Shown here in pieces: positions 1 to 8,546 of a DNA stretch of 64,000 bases; the stretch's first letter is position 1, and the number at the start of each line of letters is the position of its first letter. A model generated the notes under the pieces. It was not told the DNA's origin. It was given only the letters and a program-made list of their open reading frames with translations, and searched no databases. The translations under genes and the position numbers were made by a program. Origin of the DNA: an uncultured Lachnospiraceae bacterium (GTDB lineage: Bacteria > Bacillota > Clostridia > Lachnospirales > Lachnospiraceae); contig CAKREB010000015.1 of NCBI GenBank assembly GCA_934317005.1, positions 11,049 through 75,048 of the forward strand, read 5' to 3'.

Positions 1-1695
1 CTCACCTAACGGATTAGAGATTACGATACTCTTACGGAGCACATCATCCTCTTCTAAGGCAAGCTTATCATATACCTTCGGGCTTTCAAAAGAATATGTC
101 ATACCTTCACAGAAGCCATACGCTTCTACAACATTGCGAACCTGATTTTCTAAAACTAACTTTTCAGATAAACCTCCCATTGTTGCAGAGCTTTCCGGCA
201 GCGTCATCGGAATCTTGTCATATCCATAGAAACGTGCTACCTCCTCGGCAAGATCAGCAAGACGTTCCAGATCCTGACGCCAGGTAGGTACATGCACTAC
301 CTTCTTTTCACGGTCAACGCAAAGGTCGATTGTTTCAAAATATCTGACCATATCATCTTCTGAAATATCTGTTCCAAGCAACGCATTGATCTTATCCGGA
401 TCGTATGCAATATCAATCGGTTCTTTCTTAACCGGATAATAATCAATCGCACCACCGACTACTTCTCCTGCACCCAGTTCTTCGATCAACTGGCACGCAC
501 GATCCATTGCTTCCATCGCTGTATTCGGATCAAGTCCCTTTTCAAATTTTGCCTGTGCATCCGTACGCATACCAAGTTTTTTACCGGACAGACGGATGTT
601 TGTTCCATCAAATGTAGCTGCTTCAAAAAGCATCGTCTTTACATCATCTGTGATCATAGAATTTTCGCCACCCATGATACCGGCAATACCGACAGGCTTC
701 TCGCCATCACAGATCATAAGCATGGTATCATCAAGCTCACGCTCCTGACCGTCTAATGTCGTAAACTTTTCACCGTTAGACGCTCTGCGCACAATAATCT
801 TCCTGTCTTCGATGCGGTCAAGATCATAAGCATGCATCGGCTGAGAATATTCTTCCATAACATAGTTTGTAATATCAACAATGTTATTGATCGGACGGAT
901 GCCAACAGATGCCAGTCTTCTCTGCATCCATTCCGGTGAAGGTGCAAGCTTGATATTCTTTACCACGCGTGCTGTGTAGCGGCTGCAAAGCTCTTTATCC
1001 TGTACTTCAACCGAAACATAATCATTGACATCTTCGCTGTTTCCGGTCTTTGTTACAACCGGAGGAACAAATTTCTTTCCAAAGGTTGCTGCTACTTCTC
1101 TTGCAATACCGATCACGCCAAAGCAGTCCACACGGTTTGATGTAATTTCATATTCAAATGTTACATCATGCAATCCTAACAGCTCTACTGCATCAGAACC
1201 AATCGGTGCATCCTTATATTCTGCATTATCACTTAAGATATAAATACCGTCCTTTGCTGCATCCGGATACATGTCTGTTGTAGAACCAAGCTCTTCGATC
1301 GAACACATCATACCGAAGGATTCTACTCCACGAAGCTTACCCTTTTTAATCTTAAAACCATTCTCACTTTCTCCATCTTTGTGAGAGCTTGCTACATGAC
1401 CACCATCTAAAACAACCGGTACTTTATCTCCCTCTTTTACATTAGAAGCTCCGGTTACGATCTGTACCTCTTTTCCATCTTCACTGATCTGTACCTGACA
1501 GATTACTAATTTATCCGCATCAGGATGCTTTTCAATCTTATTGATCTTACCAACTACAATTTTATCAAGATTTTTGTCAAACTCTTTAAAACCTTCTACC
1601 TTTGTACCGGAAAGTGTCATGGCGTCTGTATATTCCTGCGCTGTACAGTCCAGATCCGGCACATATGCTTTTATCCATGATAATGATGTATCCAT
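1..1695 (-). CDS. pheT: Phenylalanyl-tRNA synthetase beta subunit (3' part missing)
   Basis: The first 565 codons of the beta subunit of the (alpha-beta)2 phenylalanine-tRNA ligase; the frame stays open to the window edge, so the C-terminal third (about 230 residues by family length) lies outside. It starts MDTSLSWIKAYVPDL, followed by the EMAP/tRNA-binding OB fold (residues about 40-150, with VVGKINKIEKHPDADKL), the B3/B4 editing region (SNRVDCFGVIGIAREVA) and the B5 region (GMRTDAQAKFEKGLD). The ATG at 1695 has a strong AGGAGG site just upstream. pheS ends 27 bp upstream and the two are cotranscribed from the T-box leader. The subunit binds tRNA(Phe) and edits Tyr-tRNA(Phe). Confidence 0.97.
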   Translation of the reverse strand, partial: MDTSLSWIKAYVPDLDCTAQEYTDAMTLSGTKVEGFKEFDKNLDKIVVGKINKIEKHPDADKLVICQVQISEDGKEVQIVTGASNVKEGDKVPVVLDGGHVASSHKDGESENGFKIKKGKLRGVESFGMMCSIEELGSTTDMYPDAAKDGIYILSDNAEYKDAPIGSDAVELLGLHDVTFEYEITSNRVDCFGVIGIAREVAATFGKKFVPPVVTKTGNSEDVNDYVSVEVQDKELCSRYTARVVKNIKLAPSPEWMQRRLASVGIRPINNIVDITNYVMEEYSQPMHAYDLDRIEDRKIIVRRASNGEKFTTLDGQERELDDTMLMICDGEKPVGIAGIMGGENSMITDDVKTMLFEAATFDGTNIRLSGKKLGMRTDAQAKFEKGLDPNTAMEAMDRACQLIEELGAGEVVGGAIDYYPVKKEPIDIAYDPDKINALLGTDISEDDMVRYFETIDLCVDREKKVVHVPTWRQDLERLADLAEEVARFYGYDKIPMTLPESSATMGGLSEKLVLENQVRNVVEAYGFCEGMTYSFESPKVYDKLALEEDDVLRKSIVISNPLGE

Positions 1696-1722
1696 TATTT
1701 TATATCCTCCTATATCCTCTGA

Positions 1723-2742
1723 TTAAAACTGCTTTAAGAAACGGGTGTCGTTCTCATACAATAATCTCATGTCATCGATCTCATATTTAAACAATGCAAT
1801 ACGCTCCAGACCTACACCAAACGCAAAACCAGTATACTCTTCCGGATCAATACCGCTCATTTCCAAAACATGAGGATGTACCATACCACAGCCTAAGATT
1901 TCTACCCAGCCGGAACCCTTACAGAAACGACAGCCTTTTCCGCCACATTTAAAGCAGGATACATCCATCTCTGCACTTGGCTCTGTAAACTGGAAATGAT
2001 GAGGACGGAATTTTACTTTGGTTCCTTCACCAAACAAACGGATTGCAAACTCCTGCAAAGTTCCCTTTAAATCTGCAAAAGTAATATTTTTATCAATGAC
2101 AAGACCTTCAATCTGATGGAAAGTAGGAGAATGTGTTGCATCCACCTCATCGGAACGGAATACTCTTCCCGGAGCGATCATGCGGATTGGAAGCTTTCCT
2201 TTCTCCATCTCATGTACCTGTACAGAGGATGTCTGCGAACGAAGTAAGATATCCTTTGTAATATAAAAGGTATCCTGCTCATCCTTTGCCGGATGATTTG
2301 CCGGAATGTTGAGTGCCTCAAAGTTATAATAATCATATTCTACTTCCGGACCTTCTACTACCTGATAACCCATACCGACGAAAATATTTTCTACTTCTTC
2401 GAGTGTGATCGTATTTGGATGACGATGTCCTGCTGCAAGTTTCTTACCGGGCAGTGTTACATCGATCGTTTCACTTTTAATTTTTTCTTCTAACAGCTTC
2501 TTTTCAAAGGAAGCCTTCTTTTCTTCTAACTTTCCTTCAATCTTACTTCTGGCTTCATTGACCATCTGACCTACCTTTGGTCTGTCCTCCGGTGCAACAT
2601 CCTTCATTGATTTTAAAACAGAGGTAAGCTCACCTTTTTTCCCGAGAAATGCTACCCGGATATCATTCAGTTTGTCAAGCTGACCTGACTCTTCAATCTG
2701 TGTCATGGCTTCTTCCATGATTTTTTCCAATTTTTCTTTCAT
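1723..2742 (-). CDS. pheS: Phenylalanyl-tRNA synthetase alpha subunit
   Basis: Catalytic alpha subunit of PheRS, 339 aa, close to the usual 340-345. The N-terminal coiled coil (MKEKLEKIMEEAMTQ) is followed by the class II catalytic domain with RPHHFQFTEPS (motif 2 region) and the C-terminal GVGLERIALFKYEI motif 3. A longer reading frame extends 15 codons upstream, but MKEKLEK at 2742 is the family start and has AAAGGA upstream. It is first in the pheS-pheT operon, behind a T-box leader whose terminator ends about 125 nt before the start. Cytoplasmic; charges tRNA(Phe). Confidence 0.98.
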   Translation of the reverse strand: MKEKLEKIMEEAMTQIEESGQLDKLNDIRVAFLGKKGELTSVLKSMKDVAPEDRPKVGQMVNEARSKIEGKLEEKKASFEKKLLEEKIKSETIDVTLPGKKLAAGHRHPNTITLEEVENIFVGMGYQVVEGPEVEYDYYNFEALNIPANHPAKDEQDTFYITKDILLRSQTSSVQVHEMEKGKLPIRMIAPGRVFRSDEVDATHSPTFHQIEGLVIDKNITFADLKGTLQEFAIRLFGEGTKVKFRPHHFQFTEPSAEMDVSCFKCGGKGCRFCKGSGWVEILGCGMVHPHVLEMSGIDPEEYTGFAFGVGLERIALFKYEIDDMRLLYENDTRFLKQF

Positions 2743-2859
2743 TTTCCTATTCCTTTCTACATTACTTTCCAGAGCATCACTGCGCAAACCTTCTCTGTGC
2801 AGTGACTACATCCTTACAGAGCATTTTTCACCTCATAACAGGAAACGAAAGGTTTCCCC

Positions 2860-3215
2860 TAAAGCAAAAAAGACTCTCTGCCACACGACAGAAAGTCTTA
2901 CTATTATCTACTATACAAGGCTCCTGACATGCAACATGTCAGGGACGGATATCACCGCGGTACCACCCTGCTTCTTATGTGAATCTACGAATCATCATAA
3001 ACACTTCATTCCGATAACGCCCGGTCGCGTCACTCTCTACACAAGCCTTACAACTAAAGAATATGATTTCTTCTTATTGAGACCCTTCAAAAGTGCAGCT
3101 CACATGGGAACTTCAGCTTGTCTGGGAACGTAAGAATGCTTTCAGCCGGGGACATTCTCTCTCTAGCCGGATTCAGACGCGCTTACTATACATGCTCATC
3201 GCCTTTGTCTTTTTA
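2860..3215 (-). promoter_or_regulatory. T-box leader (tRNA-Phe-sensing riboswitch) of pheST
   Basis: On the minus strand the near-invariant T-box AGGGTGGTACCGCG lies at 2955-2969, followed by a Rho-independent terminator at 2866-2897. Upstream, up to about 3215, is the long stem I region with AGAGA-type purine motifs. A UUC triplet at 3108-3110 (minus strand, in GAAGUUCCC) is a plausible phenylalanine specifier, fitting the downstream gene, though the stem I fold was not computed. Uncharged tRNA(Phe) should stabilise the antiterminator and allow pheST transcription. The 5' end is approximate; a TATAGT near 3193 could be the -10 element. Confidence 0.93.
2866..2897 (-). terminator. T-box intrinsic terminator
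   Basis: Minus-strand stem GACTTTCTGTC / GGCAGAGAGTC followed by a run of six T. It lies directly downstream of the T-box sequence and competes with the antiterminator, as in standard T-box leaders. Confidence 0.88.
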
Positions 3216-3230
3216 ACGCAATCTATCTTA

Positions 3231-5717
3231 TCACATTTTTTCTAAAACTGCAACAACCTTTTCCAGATGCATTCCATGAGATGCTTTTACAAGAATCGTA
3301 TCACCATCACACAATAACTTTGGCAATGCAGACACAGCCTCTTCTACTGTGGCAAAGTAATATACCTGATCCTTTTTCTGCTTAGATGCTCCTTCATAAT
3401 ATTTCTTTGCCAATGTGCTGCCGATGCAGATTAAAACGTCTATTCCCTTCTGCACTGCATAGGTGCCAACTTCATAATGCAGCTCTTTTTCGTCTTTTCC
3501 AAGCTCAAACATATCTCCAATGATTGCTGCTTTTCTGCCGAGAGCATCAGAAAGCACATCAATTCCTGCCTTCATCGACACCGGATTTGCATTGTAGCAA
3601 TCATTTAATATTGTATACCGCTTTGTTTCGATCATACTGCTGTGACCACCAATTGGCTTAAACTTAGCAATCCCCGCCTGAATCTGATCGATAGACATAC
3701 CAAGATCCAATGCTACTGCTGTTGCTGCCAATGCGTTGTATACCATATGCTTACCCGGTACCGGAATCTGTACTTCAAACTCACCGGATGGTGTTACAAA
3801 AACTGCTTTGGTTCCCTTTAAGCCCAGATTGACAATGTCCTTTGCATAGATGCCGCTTGTATTGTCGATTCCAAAAAAGACAAGCTTTCTGTCCCCACTG
3901 TTTGTAACCGTTACAAGCTTATCATCATCCCCATTCAGATAAATCCTTCCCTGTGGATTCATCGAAGAAAAGATTTCTGTCTTTGCCTTTAGTACGCCAT
4001 CTCTGTCATGAAGATTTTCCAAATGGCACTGACCAATATTTGTAATCACGGCACAGTCCGGTCTGACAATATCACTTAATCTTGTCATCTCACCAAAATC
4101 ACTGATACCCATCTCTACAACAGCAACTTCATGTTCCTTTCGCAGACGAAACAATGTCAAAGGTACACCAACCTCATTATTAAAGTTTCCATTTGTTTTC
4201 AATGTATGAAAACGTTCCGATAAAACAGAAGCGATCATTTCTTTTGTTGATGTCTTTCCCACGCTTCCCGTAATACCGATCACCGGAATGTCAATCTGAC
4301 TGCGATACAGCTTTGCCATATCCTTCAATGCTTGATAGCAGGATTTTACCACGATATACGGATACCGTTCATCCTGTGGCTTTTCCTCTGAAACGCAGCA
4401 CAACGCACCGTCTTTGTATGCCTGTGGTACAAAGCGGTTGCCATCCACACGTTCTCCCTTGATTGCAACAAAAAGACTATCCGTTGTCACCTGCCTGCTG
4501 TCTGTTGTAATCATAGAAATTTCTTTTTTGCAAGCATCTGCCGGTCCATAATAAACACCGTCACATGCCGTTACCAGCTTTTCGATAGTCATCCCCTGCA
4601 TCGGGGAAGTAAATACCAGACGCATATCTCCGGCAGAATATAATGCTTTTACTGATTTATTTCGTTTTTTTTTACCCTCATATCGTTCCATCGAAAGACC
4701 GATAATCTGTTCGCAAAGTTCTCCATATTCGATACCAAGCACCTTTGCTTCCTGCGGTAAAAGACTGGTCGGTGTCATCCCCGGCAAAGTATTTGCCTCC
4801 AGACAGTACATCTGATCATTCGCATCTAACAGAAAGTCAATTCTTGCATAAGTGCCAAGCTTTAATTCCTCATATACCTTAACGGCATATTCCTGCATCT
4901 GCTTGGTCAGTTCCTCTGAAAGCTCTGCCGGGCAGACATCCGTAGCCATGCCGGACTGATATTTTGTCTTGTAGTCATAGAAGCCTTCCTTCGGAATGAT
5001 CTCAATGATTGGAAGTGCCTTTCCATCAATCACACCTGCAGAAAATTCCCTTCCTTTGATGCATTCCTCTACTAAAAGTTCTTCCTCAAAACGAAATCCC
5101 ACTTCCAGAGCCTTGCGGTATTCCTCTTCATTAGATGCCATACTGACACCAACGCTGGAACCGCCACAGCAAGGTTTTACGACACAAGGATATGGCACAT
5201 CCATCAAAGTCTCTTCCACCATTTCCTTTGTCACGCTAAATCCTTTTGGTGCCGGTATTCCCGCTGTTACAAATATCTTCTTTGCCATTCCCTTATCCAT
5301 CGCAAGCGCACTTCCCAGATAGCCGGAACCGGTATAGCGTACTCCTAAGACATCAAACGCTGCCTGGATTTTACCATTTTCTCCATCTGCTCCGTGCAAT
5401 CCCATATATACAATATCTGCTGCCTTACATATTTCAATGACTCTTGGACCGAAAAAGCAGGATGCGTCATCCTTTCGAAGCTCTTTTACCTGTTCCAGAT
5501 CCGGATCTGAATCCCCGATTCCAAGATCACTCTGAATTAACGATTTATTCTGTGCAAAAATCTCTGCGATATCTTCCGTTCCTTCATAGCCCAAGAAAAC
5601 ATCTAACAATACGGCATGATGCCCTCTTTCCTGTAATGCTTTACAAACACCATTTCCTGATGTCAGCGACACATCACGTTCTGTACTAATTCCCCCAGCT
5701 AATACTACAATGTTCAT
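3231..5717 (-). CDS. Fused D-Ala-D-Ala ligase / MurF ligase
   Basis: Bifunctional protein of 828 aa. Residues about 1-350 are an ATP-grasp D-alanine:D-alanine ligase: N-terminal VVLAGGISTERDVS, HGADGENGKIQ, KPCCGGSSVGV, a FYDYKTKY loop typical of D-Ala:D-Ala (not D-lactate) specificity, RIDF and EANTLPGMT. After a short basic linker (GKKKRNKS), residues about 365-828 are UDP-MurNAc-tripeptide:D-Ala-D-Ala ligase, with MITTDSRQV, P-loop GITGSVGKTSTKEM, GISDFGEMTRLS and NDCYNANPVSM. It thus makes the dipeptide and adds it to the wall precursor. The third in-frame ATG (5717) was chosen because GAGG lies six bases upstream; the first ATG lacks a good site. Monocistronic, with its own promoter. Confidence 0.95.
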   Translation of the reverse strand: MNIVVLAGGISTERDVSLTSGNGVCKALQERGHHAVLLDVFLGYEGTEDIAEIFAQNKSLIQSDLGIGDSDPDLEQVKELRKDDASCFFGPRVIEICKAADIVYMGLHGADGENGKIQAAFDVLGVRYTGSGYLGSALAMDKGMAKKIFVTAGIPAPKGFSVTKEMVEETLMDVPYPCVVKPCCGGSSVGVSMASNEEEYRKALEVGFRFEEELLVEECIKGREFSAGVIDGKALPIIEIIPKEGFYDYKTKYQSGMATDVCPAELSEELTKQMQEYAVKVYEELKLGTYARIDFLLDANDQMYCLEANTLPGMTPTSLLPQEAKVLGIEYGELCEQIIGLSMERYEGKKKRNKSVKALYSAGDMRLVFTSPMQGMTIEKLVTACDGVYYGPADACKKEISMITTDSRQVTTDSLFVAIKGERVDGNRFVPQAYKDGALCCVSEEKPQDERYPYIVVKSCYQALKDMAKLYRSQIDIPVIGITGSVGKTSTKEMIASVLSERFHTLKTNGNFNNEVGVPLTLFRLRKEHEVAVVEMGISDFGEMTRLSDIVRPDCAVITNIGQCHLENLHDRDGVLKAKTEIFSSMNPQGRIYLNGDDDKLVTVTNSGDRKLVFFGIDNTSGIYAKDIVNLGLKGTKAVFVTPSGEFEVQIPVPGKHMVYNALAATAVALDLGMSIDQIQAGIAKFKPIGGHSSMIETKRYTILNDCYNANPVSMKAGIDVLSDALGRKAAIIGDMFELGKDEKELHYEVGTYAVQKGIDVLICIGSTLAKKYYEGASKQKKDQVYYFATVEEAVSALPKLLCDGDTILVKASHGMHLEKVVAVLEKM

Positions 5718-5848
5718 TTCCATCCTCATTTCTGCGCACGATTTTATAGCTAACGGAATCTATGCTCCCTATGCGCTGTCACAGATTCCAGATTCAGAAA
5801 CAGTTGTCGCACAATAGCATTTTCTGTTTCCTTATGATACTGTTCTTT

Positions 5849-5876
5849 ATCTTATCATAGCGTTTCATTTTGTCAA
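5849..5876 (-). promoter_or_regulatory. Promoter of ddl-murF
   Basis: Minus-strand TTGACA (5871-5876), 16-bp spacer, TAAGAT (5849-5854). It gives a leader of about 125 nt with two possible hairpins (GAAACAG/CTGTTTC and GGAATCT/AGATTCC arms). Confidence 0.72.
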
Positions 5877-5912
5877 CCTGAAGTCGAACCCTATTCATAC
5901 GGTTTATCATAT

Positions 5913-5971
5913 TATGATGTTGAAATCAAAAGGTATTTTGTCCCCAACTGATGCCACGAATTGCTCCATTG
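5913..5971. repeat. Dispersed 59-bp repeat, copy 1
   Basis: Matches 49852-49910 in the same orientation with 49 of 59 identical bases and no gap. In this copy the central palindrome is degenerate: GTTG and CCAAC ends and TCAAAA/TTTTG core are kept but the middle no longer pairs. It lies between the end of the NlpC/P60 gene and the ddl-murF promoter. Confidence 0.75.
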
Positions 5972-5983
5972 CATCATATTATT

Positions 5984-7738
5984 TTATGAAGTAGGTCGTG
6001 CTATCAAAACCACATCATATTGATTATATCCATAATGAATCACCTTGTTATTACTCTGGCTGGCTGACACATCCATGCCATCACCCACATACATCTCAAT
6101 ATGCGAAATATTCCGATAACGCCCATTTTTTGTATAAGAGTAAAAGATCAGATCTCCCGGTACAAGCTTTGTATAAGAAATTCCTTTTCGGGCAATCACC
6201 TTTCCATGTGTGCTGCACCACTGTCCTATGCCTGCTGCCGTTGGTGACCATCCTGATTTACTCCCAAAATATACACCATACTGGCGGTATACTCTGGACA
6301 CCAAAGAGCTGCAGTCATAGTATCCTTTACTCATTCTCTTTGCCTGGCTATAGTGTGTCTTTGTCTTAGAGATTGCAATTTCTTTCTTCGCCGCCTGATA
6401 TGCTTTTTTAGTAGAAACAGCAATCCACACTGTCATCTTTTTCCCATCGGCTGTCACGACCACTTTCGTAGTTCCAACCTTCTTTGCGCGTACACTTCCC
6501 TTTTTCGATACTGCTGCAATTGCCTTATTTCCGATGCGGTATGTCACCGTGCTATACTTTGCATCAATTCCCTGTAACGTAATCTTTCGGCTGATTCCCT
6601 TATACATGGAAATAGAAGACTCCTTGCAGCTTGGTTCAGTGATAACTACCTGTATCGACAAAGTTCTTCCATCAACGACAACCTCTATCGTTTCTTCACC
6701 GACCTGAAAAGCGTACAGCTTTCCATCTGAGCTTAACGTACTGTATGTATATCCATCCTTCCCCTCAGGATAATCATAGGTACTCACACTGCACACACCA
6801 CTCAGAGGCAACTTTTTTTTCACATCAACACCTATTATAAAGGGCTCTTTTGTCACTTTCGGATCCGTAACAGTTAACTTTGCTTTTATAGTACAGCTCT
6901 CTCCATTCATAGCCGTGATTTTGGCCTGTATTGTGGTATCTCCTGTCTCCAGTGGCAAAATTCCCTTATCCGAAACAGATGCCACCTTGGTATCACTGCT
7001 GCTCCATTCAATATTCACTGCTTTTTTCTGCACTTCCGTTGGATTTTGCATTGTCAACACTTCAAACAACGCATAATGCTCAATCGTCGGATAAAATGCA
7101 TCTGTCCCCTTCGCTTTTGCCATCTGTGTCTTTTCAAACTTCGGCTTTGCAACCGTAACATTAGCAACCAGTATTTTTAAATTCTTTTTTTCCAAATATA
7201 CCTGAAAACTTTGGAAACCCTGTATCAAAAGCTCGCCATCTTCATTAAAGGCTGCACTATTATTCGAAAAGACATAGCGGTATCTACTCTGTTCATCATC
7301 GGAAGGTTCCCACGGATAATACATATTAAATGCCGTAAGCCATACTGTCGTTCCATAATCTGCTGTTACTTCTTCCGGCAGTAATACCGACACCTGAAAC
7401 GCTTCTCTGTGAACGGTTGTATCATTTTTTAACAGATAAGATACTTCTATCACTGCCGTGCCTTCCTTAACAGCCTTTACGGTTCCATCCTGTGACAGCT
7501 GTATGCAGTCTTTACTTCCACTTTCCGTGGAAACCGCATATTGTATACTTGTACTCTCCACATTTTCCAGTGCATCCTCATCAAAATAATCCGACAGCAA
7601 AAGTTCATCTCCCACAAACAGGCTGCCACCCATGTTCTCCAAAAGATAGGAATCTGCCTTCGCTGTATACTGAAAAGTCAATGCCAGTGCAACCAAAACC
7701 ACGAGCATACCAATTCTTCTTTTTGTACCCTTTTTCAA
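5984..7738 (-). CDS. Secreted NlpC/P60 protein with Ig-like repeats
   Basis: 584 aa. The N-terminal KKGTKRRIG plus a hydrophobic stretch (MLVVLVALALTFQYTAKA) is a signal peptide with AKA cleavage. Several bacterial Ig-like (BIG2-type) units follow (for example residues about 240-300 and 400-450, VTADGKKMTVWIAVS). The C-terminal domain (from about residue 455) is NlpC/P60, with the nucleophile Cys in YYDCSSLVSRVYRQYG, PGDLIFYS, and the His in ISHIEMYVGDG, so a cell-wall peptidase is likely. The start is TTG at 7738 with AGGAGAGTAGGA upstream. It begins 6 bp after the engB stop, so it is probably translated from the same transcript. Confidence 0.9.
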   Translation of the reverse strand: MKKGTKRRIGMLVVLVALALTFQYTAKADSYLLENMGGSLFVGDELLLSDYFDEDALENVESTSIQYAVSTESGSKDCIQLSQDGTVKAVKEGTAVIEVSYLLKNDTTVHREAFQVSVLLPEEVTADYGTTVWLTAFNMYYPWEPSDDEQSRYRYVFSNNSAAFNEDGELLIQGFQSFQVYLEKKNLKILVANVTVAKPKFEKTQMAKAKGTDAFYPTIEHYALFEVLTMQNPTEVQKKAVNIEWSSSDTKVASVSDKGILPLETGDTTIQAKITAMNGESCTIKAKLTVTDPKVTKEPFIIGVDVKKKLPLSGVCSVSTYDYPEGKDGYTYSTLSSDGKLYAFQVGEETIEVVVDGRTLSIQVVITEPSCKESSISMYKGISRKITLQGIDAKYSTVTYRIGNKAIAAVSKKGSVRAKKVGTTKVVVTADGKKMTVWIAVSTKKAYQAAKKEIAISKTKTHYSQAKRMSKGYYDCSSLVSRVYRQYGVYFGSKSGWSPTAAGIGQWCSTHGKVIARKGISYTKLVPGDLIFYSYTKNGRYRNISHIEMYVGDGMDVSASQSNNKVIHYGYNQYDVVLIARPTS

Positions 7739-7744
7739 TGTATC

Positions 7745-8356
7745 CTACTCTCCTTTCCGTTCTGCCTCAAACGCTTCTGTCATCATCTGAATATATTCCC
7801 AGATTTCATCTCTGCCATTTCTTGTCAAAGAAGAAAAAGGAATCACCGGTGTTCCTTCCACTACACCAAGTGCTTCTTTAATCTGCTTAACCTGCTTTTG
7901 TTTCTGGGAACGCTTGATCTTATCTTCTTTCGTTGCTATGATAATTGGATTAAATCCATAGTTTACGCACCAATCATACATCTGCTTGTCATTCTGGTTT
8001 GGCTTATGACGGATATCTACCAGCAAAAACACCAGACGTAAAACCTTTGATGTTTCCAAATAGTTATCAATCATCTTGCCCCACTTCTGCAATGTGTCCT
8101 GCGACACCTTTGCATAACCATATCCAGGCAGATCCACAAAATACAATGCTTCATTAATATTATAAAAATTAATTGTCTGTGTCTTTCCCGGCTGCTGCGA
8201 AGTACGCGCATATGCTTTTCGATTGATCAATGTGTTGATCAGTGATGATTTTCCTACATTAGAACGTCCGGCAAACGCAATTTCTACTAGTTGATTATCC
8301 GGCAGCGTACTGGTAATTCCACAAACTGTTTCCAAATTTACACTTCTAATCTTCAT
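7745..8356 (-). CDS. engB: Ribosome-biogenesis GTPase EngB/YsxC
   Basis: 203 aa, family length. TRAFAC GTPase with G1 GRSNVGKSS (about residues 30-38), G2 region TSQQPGKTQ, G3 DLPGYGYA, G4 TKED and G5 SSL. It assists late assembly of the 50S subunit in the cytoplasm. The ATG has AAAGGA upstream. It lies downstream of tig-clpP-clpX in the same direction, a common Firmicutes order (with lon often in between; here absent), but the clpX terminator separates it. The NlpC/P60 gene follows after 6 bp. Confidence 0.96.
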   Translation of the reverse strand: MKIRSVNLETVCGITSTLPDNQLVEIAFAGRSNVGKSSLINTLINRKAYARTSQQPGKTQTINFYNINEALYFVDLPGYGYAKVSQDTLQKWGKMIDNYLETSKVLRLVFLLVDIRHKPNQNDKQMYDWCVNYGFNPIIIATKEDKIKRSQKQKQVKQIKEALGVVEGTPVIPFSSLTRNGRDEIWEYIQMMTEAFEAERKGE

Positions 8357-8468
8357 CTTTTTCCTTTCTCACCAAAAAGGTACCGCCTGCACTAGTGTCA
8401 ATAAGAGTTACTAGGACAATGCTTATGAACACTCCACCACACAGCAGGCATTGCTTTACTTTGCAAAA

Positions 8469-8498
8469 AGAGGGATTGCTGCTTACAACAATCCCTCT
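8469..8498 (-). terminator. Terminator after clpX
   Basis: Stem AGAGGGATTG / CAATCCCTCT with a 10-nt loop, followed on the minus strand by TTTTTGC, 49 bp past the clpX stop. The sequence after it (8431-8464) loosely resembles the linker of the modular repeat family at 21.7, 45.7, 55.1 and 59.4 kb, but only about half the bases agree. The rest of 8357-8546 shows no gene. Confidence 0.85.
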
Positions 8499-8546
8499 GA
8501 AATGATCTCTTTGTCAGGTGATACTAAGTTTCCTTTCAAAAGTAAC

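Noticed and set aside
3231..5717. Vancomycin-resistance type D-Ala-D-Lac ligase
   Set aside because: The loop FYDYKTKY is of the D-Ala-D-Ala type, and no vanH, vanX or vanRS genes are near.
7541..8041. Long plus-strand open frames opposite engB and the NlpC/P60 gene
   Set aside because: They lie wholly antisense to well-recognised genes, have no ribosome binding site and no recognisable protein features. The same applies to other antisense frames across the window, such as 8641-9156, 52394-52960 and 56223-56618.
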